Below are positions 28,202 to 34,310 of a stretch of DNA of 34,310 nt, one piece after another. Source of the DNA: Mangrovicoccus sp. (GTDB lineage Bacteria > Pseudomonadota > Alphaproteobacteria > Rhodobacterales > Rhodobacteraceae); contig JAOXSB010000118.1 of assembly GCA_025800345.1 (NCBI GenBank), forward strand, positions 1 to 34,310. The letters run 5' to 3'. The notes beneath the pieces were generated by a model. The model was not told the DNA's origin. It searched no databases and saw only the letters and a program-made list of their open reading frames with translations. The number at the start of each line of letters is the position of its first letter. Position 1 is the stretch's first letter. Made by a program: the position numbers and the translations under genes.

Positions 28202-29658
28202 CAGAACGGAGCCTCCACATCGCCCATGCGCACATAGACGGATTTAAGCTGGCTATAATGCGCGATCGCTGCTTTGGAATTTTCGCGCCCCACGCCCGAG
28301 GCTTTGACCCCGCCAAAGGGGGCTTCCACCGGCGCGTCATTATAGGAATTGATGAAACAAGATCCGGCTTGCATCTGGGCGATCACCCGGTGGGCGCGGG
28401 CGAGATCGCGGGTAAACACCCCTGCCGATAGGCCAAATTCCGTGGCATTGGCGCGGGCGATCACCTCCGCCTCGTCGTCGAAATCCAACACGGACATAAC
28501 GGGGCCGAAAATCTCTTCGCGAGCGATGCTCATATCATCGGTGACATCAGCAAAAACCGCTGGGGTCAGCCAATAGCCGGGGCGGTTCAGACGCGCCCCC
28601 CCGGCGACCAACCGCGCGCCTTCGGCCTGGCCTTTTTCCAGATAGCCCATGACGATATCGAGCTGGTTTTGCGATACCATCGGGCCAAAGCTGGTGGCCT
28701 CATCTTGCGGATCGCCAATCACCGCATCCTGCAAACGTTCCGACAAGCGCGTCAGAAAGGCGTCTTTGATGCCTTTTTGTACGAAGACACGGGTGCCGTT
28801 GGAGCAGATCTGACCCGAAGAATAGAAATTGCCCAGGATCGCGCCACCTACCGCATTGTCCAAATCCGCATCGTCAAAGATGATCAGTGGAGATTTGCCG
28901 CCCAGCTCCATGGTGACATGTTTCATTTCGGCAGCGGCCGCCGCATAAACGCGCTTGCCTGTTGGCACTGAGCCGGTGAGCGAGACCTTTGCCACCCGCG
29001 GATCGGTAACCAGCGATGCCCCCACAGTGCCGCGCCCTTGGATCACATTCATCAGCCCGGCGGGCGCGCCTGCTTCGATCAAGATCTCAGCAATATAAAG
29101 CGCGCAAAGCGGTGTGGTTTCTGAGGGTTTGAACACCATGGCATTGCCGCAGGCCAAGGCAGGGGCGGTTTTCCAACAGGCGATTTGGGTGGGGTAGTTC
29201 CACGCGCCAATGCCGACGCAAACCCCCAAAGGCTCGCGGATCGTATAGACCCAATCCGCCCCCAATTGGATATGCTCGCCGGTCAGGCTGCCGGCCAGCC
29301 CGCCGAAATATTCCAGCGCATCCGCGGCAGAGCTGGCATCGGCCACCAAGGTTTCTTGCAAGGGTTTGCCAGTGTCATAGGTTTCAAGCACCGAGAGATC
29401 GCGGTTGCGCGCGCGGATCAGACGTGCCGCTTCGATCAAAACCCGGCCCCGTTCACGGCCTGACAGAGCCGCCCATTCCGCTTGGGCCCGCGCGGCGCTG
29501 TCCAAGGCCGCATCAATCACCGCCGGAGTGGCTTCATGCAGCGTGGCCAAGGTCTCGCCAGTGGCGGGATAAATCACCGGCAACACCGCGCCTGCCGTAT
29601 CCTCGCGCCAAGCGCCATCCACAAAATGGCTTGCTTTGGGCTGAACAGAATAAGCCAT
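28201..29658 (-). CDS. betB: Betaine-aldehyde dehydrogenase
   Basis: BetB oxidises betaine aldehyde to glycine betaine with NAD(P)+. The 485-residue product is a standard aldehyde dehydrogenase: [20 protein letters not shown] (N-terminal NAD region), the catalytic Glu in [20 protein letters not shown] near residue 250 and nucleophile Cys in [15 protein letters not shown] near 285, and [23 protein letters not shown] 29658 ([15 protein letters not shown]) follows GAAAGAGACAACG and is preferred over an upstream in-frame codon at 29718. It lies 13 bases after betI. Confidence 0.96.
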   Translation of the reverse strand: MAYSVQPKASHFVDGAWREDTAGAVLPVIYPATGETLATLHEATPAVIDAALDSAARAQAEWAALSGRERGRVLIEAARLIRARNRDLSVLETYDTGKPLQETLVADASSAADALEYFGGLAGSLTGEHIQLGADWVYTIREPLGVCVGIGAWNYPTQIACWKTAPALACGNAMVFKPSETTPLCALYIAEILIEAGAPAGLMNVIQGRGTVGASLVTDPRVAKVSLTGSVPTGKRVYAAAAAEMKHVTMELGGKSPLIIFDDADLDNAVGGAILGNFYSSGQICSNGTRVFVQKGIKDAFLTRLSERLQDAVIGDPQDEATSFGPMVSQNQLDIVMGYLEKGQAEGARLVAGGARLNRPGYWLTPAVFADVTDDMSIAREEIFGPVMSVLDFDDEAEVIARANATEFGLSAGVFTRDLARAHRVIAQMQAGSCFINSYNDAPVEAPFGGVKASGVGRENSKAAIAHYSQLKSVYVRMGDVEAPF

Positions 29659-29671
29659 CGTTGTCTCTTTC

Positions 29672-30271
29672 TTAAGTGTTCGCGCCGGTGCCGGGCAGCC
29701 CGTGCTGGGCAAGTTCATTGGACAGGGCCGTTAGGGCCAGCGCAGTGGCCTCATCGGCCGTGACAGCGGTGCGTTGGGCCGCGCAGCGCAGATAGAGCCC
29801 ATCGATGACCGCGCCCAAACGCTTGGCCGCGCCAGGGGCCGCATCGGCGCCGATCAGCGGTTTGAGATCATGCACCAGATTGGAATGCAGACGGTGGTGA
29901 TAAACGGCCAAAAGCCGCGCGGCCTCTTCCGAGCGCAGGGCAAAGACGTAGAAATTGAGCCAACTTGCCACCACATTGCGATCGAAATTCACCGGATGAA
30001 AGCTGGCCGCCACCACCGCTTCAAGACGGGCGCGCGGGCTATGCGCTGTTGCCAGGCTGGCGCGCACATCCATGCCAAAATTGGTCAGCACATGGCGCAG
30101 CGCGGCGAGGAACAGACGATCTTTGTCGCCGAAATAGTGAAAGGCCAGCGCCGCAGAGACCCCCGCGCGTTTGGCGATCTTACCCACAGGGACATCCATC
30201 GACCCGGTCATTCCGATCTCTGTGATCGCAGCTTGGACCAATTGGGCCTTACGTTTGGCCTCGACGCTCAT
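29672..30271 (-). CDS. betI: Transcriptional repressor BetI (TetR family)
   Basis: BetI represses choline-to-betaine genes, with choline relieving repression. The 199-residue product starts [20 protein letters not shown], has the Tet[29 protein letters not shown] (about residues 25-50), and BetI-typical [20 protein letters not shown] near 105-125. ATG 30271 follows GGAGAGCCG; the frame extends to 30334 but without a ribosome site. It is the first gene of betIBA and diverges from choX, sharing the 95-base gap that holds its likely operator. Confidence 0.95.
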   Translation of the reverse strand: MSVEAKRKAQLVQAAITEIGMTGSMDVPVGKIAKRAGVSAALAFHYFGDKDRLFLAALRHVLTNFGMDVRASLATAHSPRARLEAVVAASFHPVNFDRNVVASWLNFYVFALRSEEAARLLAVYHHRLHSNLVHDLKPLIGADAAPGAAKRLGAVIDGLYLRCAAQRTAVTADEATALALTALSNELAQHGLPGTGANT

Positions 30272-30306
30272 CGGCTCTCCGAAAAAACATTTGCAATATG
30301 CAGCTA

Positions 30307-30334
30307 ATCCGTCATTGTTTGATCCGTCAATCAA
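30307..30334. promoter_or_regulatory. BetI operator candidate between betI and choX
   Basis: The octamer ATCCGTCA occurs twice in direct repeat, 15 bases apart (30307-30314 and 30322-30329), and the second copy lies inside the inverted repeat TTGAT-CCGTCA-ATCAA (30319-30334). The site sits in the intergenic region between divergent betI and choX, as expected for BetI control of both sides. Confidence 0.5.
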
Positions 30335-30366
30335 TAAATCACACTCCGGCCACAGGGAGCCACATC

Positions 30367-31299
30367 ATGACCCGCCTAACTGCCGTTTCCGCCCTCGCGA
30401 TTTGCGCTGCTGGGGCTGCCTTTGCCGATTGCGATACAATCACCTTTGCCGATGTTGGCTGGACTGATATCACCGCAACCACCGCTGCCACCAGTGTGGT
30501 TTTGCAATCCATTGGCTATGAAACCGATGTCAAAGTGCTTTCGGTGCCCGTGACCTATACCTCCATGGCCAATGGGGATGTGGACGTGTTCTTGGGCAAT
30601 TGGATGCCTACCATGGAAGGCGATATCGCCCCCTATCGCGAAGCTGGCACAGTCGAAACCGTGCGCGCCAATTTGGAAGGGGCGAAATACACTTTGGCGG
30701 TGAACAAAACCGCCGCAGATCTGGGGATTGCTGATTTTGCTGATATTGCCGCCCAGGCAGACGCGCTGGAAGGCAAAATCTTTGGCATCGAGGCGGGCAA
30801 TGATGGCAACCGCTTGATCCAATCCATGATCGATGGCGATGCTTTTGGTCTGTCGGAATTTGAAGTGGTGGAAAGCTCGGAGCAAGGCATGCTGGCCCAA
30901 GTGGCCCGCGCTGACCGGCGGGGCGAGCCGGTGGTGTTTCTAGGATGGGAGCCGCATCCGATGAATGCCAATTTTGAGATGTCCTATCTGACCGGCGGGG
31001 ATGATTTCTTTGGCCCTGATCTGGGCGGGGCCACGGTCTATACCAACACCGCTGCGGGCTTTTCCGAAAGCTGCCCGAATGTGGGCAAGCTTCTGGAGAA
31101 CCTGGTATTCTCGCTTGAGATGGAAAACGAGATCATGGGCGCAATCCTCAATGATGGCTCTGATCCTGATCACGCGGCCACGGTTTGGCTTCAGGAAAAT
31201 ATCGGCGTGCTCGAGACCTGGTTGGACGGGGTGAGCACCAAAGACGGGCAAGAAGCGCTGACCACGGCGCAGACCAATATCCATATGAAAATGCGCTAA
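30367..31299 (+). CDS. choX: Choline ABC transporter substrate-binding protein
   Basis: ChoX is the periplasmic choline receptor of an ABC importer. The 310-residue product has a signal peptide 1-20 (MTRLTAVSALAICAAGAAFA) and then DCDTITFADVGWTDIT. The aromatic residues that box the quaternary ammonium in ChoX are present at W32, W79 (LGNWMPTM), Y108 and W194 (FLGWEPHPMN). ATG 30367 has GGGAG eight bases upstream; the frame extends upstream to 30298 but that would bury the signal peptide. It is first in choX-choW-choV, 42 bases ahead of choW, and divergent from betI. Confidence 0.96.
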   Translation: MTRLTAVSALAICAAGAAFADCDTITFADVGWTDITATTAATSVVLQSIGYETDVKVLSVPVTYTSMANGDVDVFLGNWMPTMEGDIAPYREAGTVETVRANLEGAKYTLAVNKTAADLGIADFADIAAQADALEGKIFGIEAGNDGNRLIQSMIDGDAFGLSEFEVVESSEQGMLAQVARADRRGEPVVFLGWEPHPMNANFEMSYLTGGDDFFGPDLGGATVYTNTAAGFSESCPNVGKLLENLVFSLEMENEIMGAILNDGSDPDHAATVWLQENIGVLETWLDGVSTKDGQEALTTAQTNIHMKMR

Positions 31300-31341
31300 T
31301 CGCTGGGCTCACGCGATATATCTAAAGAAAAAGGAGCCCCG

Positions 31342-32178
31342 ATGGACTGGCTGACCGAGACCAAGATCCCCGTGGGAAAATGGGCTGCGGCCCTGTTTGA
31401 TTGGCTGCAAATCAATGGCGCGTGGTTCTTTGACGGGCTGGCCGACGGGATGGATTGGCTGATTGAGCGGATCCTTTGGGTGCTGCAAACCCCCCATCCG
31501 CTGATCGTGGTGGCGGTGTTTGTGGCCCTGGCCTATGGGCTGCGGCGGTCATGGAAGATCGCACTTGGTGTGGCTGTGGGGCTCCTTTTCATCATCAACC
31601 AGGGCTATTGGGAAGAAACCACTGAAAGCCTGACCTTGGTGCTATCGGCCTGTCTGGTCTGTATGGGGCTGGGGGTGCCCATTGGCATTGCTGCAGCGCA
31701 TCGCCCACGGCTTTATGCGGTGCTGCGCCCGATCCTGGATCTGATGCAGACCCTGCCTACATTTGTCTATCTCATTCCCGCGATTGTGTTTTTTGGCATC
31801 GGCATGGTGCCAGGGCTGATCGCCACGCTGATTTTCGTGCTGCCCGCGCCGATCCGCCTGACCTATTTGGGTGTTTCCTCTACGCCGCCTGCTTTGCTTG
31901 AGGCCGCCCGTGCCTTTGGCGCCACCCCCTGGCAAGTGCTGCGCAAGGTCGAGCTGCCCTATGCGGTGCCGCAGATCATGACCGGGCTCAATCAGACCAT
32001 CATGCTTTCGCTCTCGATGGTGGTGATTGCCGCGCTGGTGGGGGCCGATGGGCTGGGCGTGCCGGTGGTGCGGGCGCTGAACCAAGTGAACACAGCCCTG
32101 GGCTTTGAATCGGGCTTTGTCATCGTGGTGGTGGCGATCTTGCTCGACCGGACTTTGAACCGGGGAGATCAATCATGA
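31342..32178 (+). CDS. choW: Choline ABC transporter permease
   Basis: ChoW is the membrane subunit of the choline importer. The 278-residue product has an amphipathic N-terminus (MDWLTETKIPVGKWAAALFD) followed by about six membrane segments, for example IVVAVFVALAYGLR and LVLSACLVCMGLGVPIGIAA. The EAA-loop that contacts the ATPase is EAARAFGATPWQVLRKVELP near residues 190-209. ATG 31342 has AAGGAG at ideal spacing. It overlaps choV by 4 bases (ATGA). Confidence 0.95.
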   Translation: MDWLTETKIPVGKWAAALFDWLQINGAWFFDGLADGMDWLIERILWVLQTPHPLIVVAVFVALAYGLRRSWKIALGVAVGLLFIINQGYWEETTESLTLVLSACLVCMGLGVPIGIAAAHRPRLYAVLRPILDLMQTLPTFVYLIPAIVFFGIGMVPGLIATLIFVLPAPIRLTYLGVSSTPPALLEAARAFGATPWQVLRKVELPYAVPQIMTGLNQTIMLSLSMVVIAALVGADGLGVPVVRALNQVNTALGFESGFVIVVVAILLDRTLNRGDQS

Positions 32179-33227
32179 GCGCTGTGAATATCGACAATGT
32201 CTCCATCGTGTTCGGCAATAACCCTCAGGCGGCGTTGCCTTTGATGGATGCAGGCCAAAGCCGCTCTGAAATTCAAGCAGCCACGGATCAAGTGCTCGGC
32301 GTGCATAATTGCAGCTTGGATGTGGCCGAAGGCGAGATCTTGGTGCTGATGGGCCTGTCGGGATCGGGCAAATCCACGCTGCTGCGGGCGGTCAATGGGC
32401 TCAACCCGGTGGTGCGCGGCAAGGTCGAGGTGAATTGTGGCGGTACCATGGTCGATGTCACCCATGCGGATGCGGCGAGTTTGCGCCGGGTGCGGCTGCA
32501 TCATGTGGCCATGGTGTTCCAGCAGTTCGGCCTGCTGCCCTGGCGCAGCGTGCGGGAAAATGTCGGGCTGGGGCTTGAGCTCTCGGGGATGAGCCGCCGC
32601 GAGATGCGCGAGCGGGTCGAGGCCCAGCTTGATCTGGTGCATTTAAGCGATTGGGCCGAGCGCAAAGTCGGCGAGCTCTCCGGCGGGATGCAGCAGCGGG
32701 TGGGCCTGGCGCGGGCATTTGCGACTGAAGCGCCGATCTTGCTGATGGATGAGCCGTTTTCGGCACTGGACCCGCTGATCCGCACAAAGCTGCAAGATGA
32801 GTTGCTAGAGCTGCAATCCCGGCTCAAACGCACTATTTTATTTGTCAGCCATGATTTGGACGAGGCGTTCAAACTGGGCAATCGCATCTCGATCATGGAA
32901 GGGGGGCGGATCGTGCAAACCGGCACGCCCCAGCAAATTTTCACCGATCCGAAAAACGATTACGTGGCCGAGTTCGTGCAGCATATGAACCCGCTTGGCG
33001 TGCTGCGGGCCCGCGATCTGATGCAGCCTGTTGCGGCAGGTGTTGCCGCAGATAGGGCCCAAACGATCGAGGCCAGCGCATTGGTGCGCGAAACCTTGGA
33101 TCAGATCATCGCTTCAGACGGCCCCCTGGCGGTGCTGGATCAGGGGCGACTGGTTGGGCAACTGGCGCGGGATGATGTGCTGCGTGGGCTAGGCTCAGGC
33201 CCCATTGATTTTGGCTTGTCCTCGTGA
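32175..33227 (+). CDS. choV: Choline ABC transporter ATP-binding protein
   Basis: ChoV powers the choline importer. In the 350-residue product the Walker A is GLSGSGKST at 60-68, the signature LSGGMQQR at 168-175, Walker B ILLMDEP at 188-194 followed by FSALDP, and the switch His lies in FVSHDLDEAF. The C-terminal 70 residues (LRARDLMQPVAAGVAAD ... LAVLDQGRLVGQLARDDVLR) form a CBS-like regulatory tail as in osmoprotectant ATPases. It is complete, but its stop codon (33225-33227) coincides with the left end of an IS element, so the last residues or stop may have been changed by the insertion. Confidence 0.95.
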   Translation: MSAVNIDNVSIVFGNNPQAALPLMDAGQSRSEIQAATDQVLGVHNCSLDVAEGEILVLMGLSGSGKSTLLRAVNGLNPVVRGKVEVNCGGTMVDVTHADAASLRRVRLHHVAMVFQQFGLLPWRSVRENVGLGLELSGMSRREMRERVEAQLDLVHLSDWAERKVGELSGGMQQRVGLARAFATEAPILLMDEPFSALDPLIRTKLQDELLELQSRLKRTILFVSHDLDEAFKLGNRISIMEGGRIVQTGTPQQIFTDPKNDYVAEFVQHMNPLGVLRARDLMQPVAAGVAADRAQTIEASALVRETLDQIIASDGPLAVLDQGRLVGQLARDDVLRGLGSGPIDFGLSS

Positions 33228-34015
33228 TTCATGGCTCGAAAACGAGCGGTGACCATGTCTGACCTTTTCTGGCTAAGTGACGAGCAGATGGCGCGTCTTG
33301 AGCCCTTCTTCCCCAAATCCCATGGCAAGCCGCGCGTCGATGATCGGCGAGTGTTGAGTGGGATTATCTTCACCAATCGCAATGGCTTACGTTGGCGCGA
33401 CGCGCCCACGGAATATGGACCGCACAAGACGCTATACAATCGTTGGAAGCGATGGAGCGACAAAGGCGTCTTTGCGCGGATGATGGCGGGTCTGGCAGCC
33501 GAGCAAAGCGAACAGAAAACCGTTATGATCGACGCAACCTATCTCAAGGCCCTCCGAACAGCGACCAGTATGGGCTTGAAAAAGGGGGGCGTGGACGCCT
33601 GATCGGTCGGACCAAAGGCGGTATGAATACGAAACGGCACGCCGTCTGCGACAGCCATGGCCGACCGCTCAACCTCTTCGTCACCGCGGGACAGGTCAGT
33701 GACTACATTGGCGCGAGGGCCATGGTGAGCAGTTTGACCAAGGTGTACTGGCTGCTTGGAGATCGTGGCTATGACGCTGATTGGTTCCGGGAAGCGTTGA
33801 AAAACAAAGGGATACGTGCATGTATCCCAGGTCGGAAGCAGCGCAAGAAACCGGTCAAGTACGACAAGCATCGTTACAAACGACGCAACCGGATCGAGAT
33901 CATGTTCGGCAGGCTGAAAGACTGGCGGCGCGTGGAAACCCGGTACGACCGATGCCCGAAGGTCTTCCTGTCAGCTATCGCCCTCGTAGCACTCGTCATT
34001 TATTGGCTATGAGTC
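33226..34015 (+). mobile_element. IS5-family insertion sequence (two-frame transposase)
   Basis: About 790 bases containing a DDE transposase read in two overlapping frames. Imperfect terminal inverted repeats are suggested by GATTCATGGCT (33226-33236) and the reverse complement of GGCTATGAGTC (34005-34015), 8 of 11 matching. No clear target duplication could be assigned, so the ends may be off by a few bases. Size and the two-ORF layout fit the IS427-like group of IS5. It lies at the very 3' end of choV. Confidence 0.75.
33255..34012 (+). CDS. IS5-family transposase, made by -1 frameshift of two ORFs
   Basis: The first frame (to the stop at 33602) encodes MSDLFWLSDEQMARLEPFFP, RNGLRWRDAPTEYGPHKTLY and the first catalytic Asp in MIDATYLKA. 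The second frame (to 34012) continues with GRLIGRTKGGMNTKRHAVCD, the second Asp in LLGDRGYDADWF, and the Glu in RIEIMFGRLKDWRRVETRYD, ending ALVALVIYWL. All three DDE residues are present. The frames join at AAAAA-GGGGGG (33579-33589), a slippery run where one -1 slip fuses them. An ATG at 33231 opens the frame earlier but lies in the terminal repeat; ATG 33255 is preferred. It is probably functional. Confidence 0.85.
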
Positions 34016-34310
34016 CTGGCCCTAAAAGAACCTCAAGACGGCATGCGCTGCATAATTTATGATGGTTTCGGGGTTACGCTTTGGTTTTGCGTTAGCGCGC
34101 CGAAGCGGCGATATCGCCGTAGGCATAAGGCAAGGGCTAAAGCCTGCGTCACAGGGCACGCTTGCTTTACCTTACGAAATTCGGAGTATCCAAACTAGGC
34201 GGATGCATTACGGCTGCTTAGTTTGACCGTTTTTGAGGATAATCAGAAGCACATTTGATCAGTTTATTATCGCTTCTGAACTCGCAAATGGTGACCTCAA
34301 ATGGCTGATC
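34016..34310. other. Non-coding stretch rich in inverted repeats right of the IS element
   Basis: No convincing gene. It contains CGCCG-AAG-CGGCG-ATAT-CGCCG (34098-34119) including the perfect palindrome CGGCGATATCGCCG (34106-34119). Near the edge are three complementary pairs: TTTGAGG/CCTCAAA (34232-34238, 34295-34301), GATAAT/ATTATC (34238-34243, 34266-34271) and TCAGAAGC/GCTTCTGA (34243-34250, 34272-34279). An open frame without an ATG runs through the last 80 bases (about 34225-34310, reading ...FIIASELANGDLKWLI) and could be the start of a gene cut by the window edge, but support is weak. Confidence 0.4.

Noticed and set aside
33210-34030. Target-site duplication such as GTCCT flanking the IS
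   Set aside because: GTCCT occurs near both ends but not at symmetric distances from the inverted repeats, so it was not called.

Overview
The window looks like a chromosomal segment of a marine alphaproteobacterium of the Rhodobacterales (Roseobacter-type). The signs are high-GC coding sequence, a VPLPA-type C-terminal sorting tail, an ergothioneine egtBD pair, a Roseobacter-style betBA/betI//choXWV choline locus and an AcnB-type aconitase. This placement is inferred from gene content; no search was run.

Layout. 1-1415 (minus): a cobalamin riboswitch in front of a DUF4198/NikK-like periplasmic protein and a truncated cbiM, i.e. B12-controlled cobalt uptake. 1644-5557 (plus): a TIGR03032/DUF4915-type protein followed at once by a 927-residue secreted beta-helix repeat protein with a VPLPA-CTERM tail. 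5665-9488 (minus): a compact operon of two SDR dehydrogenases, an acyl-CoA dehydrogenase and an APH-fold kinase, with a divergent LysR regulator at 9589-10527; the gene set resembles 4-hydroxyacyl-CoA (lva / ACAD10-11 type) catabolism. 10524-11687 (minus): a membrane-anchored serine hydrolase. 11810-15929 (minus): an RND efflux pump with its adaptor. 15930-17175: a 1.2 kb gene-poor stretch holding an operator-like dyad, a 44-residue lasso-peptide-like precursor gene with its own promoter and 3' hairpin, and the frameshifted remnant of a TetR regulator. 17176-18387: Fe-dependent alcohol dehydrogenase. 18611-21397: acnB with a strong terminator. 21596-23852: egtB-egtD. 23980-26443: a SAM methyltransferase and an overlapping GT4 glycosyltransferase with a C-terminal helix-turn-helix-like extension. 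26543-33227: choline to glycine betaine (betI-betB-betA, minus) and the choline ABC importer choXWV (plus), divergent around a BetI-operator-like region. 33226-34015: an IS5-family element inserted at the choV stop codon, with a -1 frameshift between its two reading frames. 34016-34310: non-coding sequence unusually rich in inverted repeats.

The most unusual item is the short minus-strand gene at 16262-16396. It encodes a peptide with a lasso-type leader (Tyr-x-x-Pro ... Gly ... Leu-Thr-Gln) and a core in which residue 1 (Ala) and Asp9 are placed correctly for a lasso macrolactam, plus a Cys-Phe-Cys motif. No maturation enzymes (RRE protein, leader protease, cyclase) are encoded in the window, so it is an orphan precursor. 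Most other regions are ordinary metabolic and transport operons.
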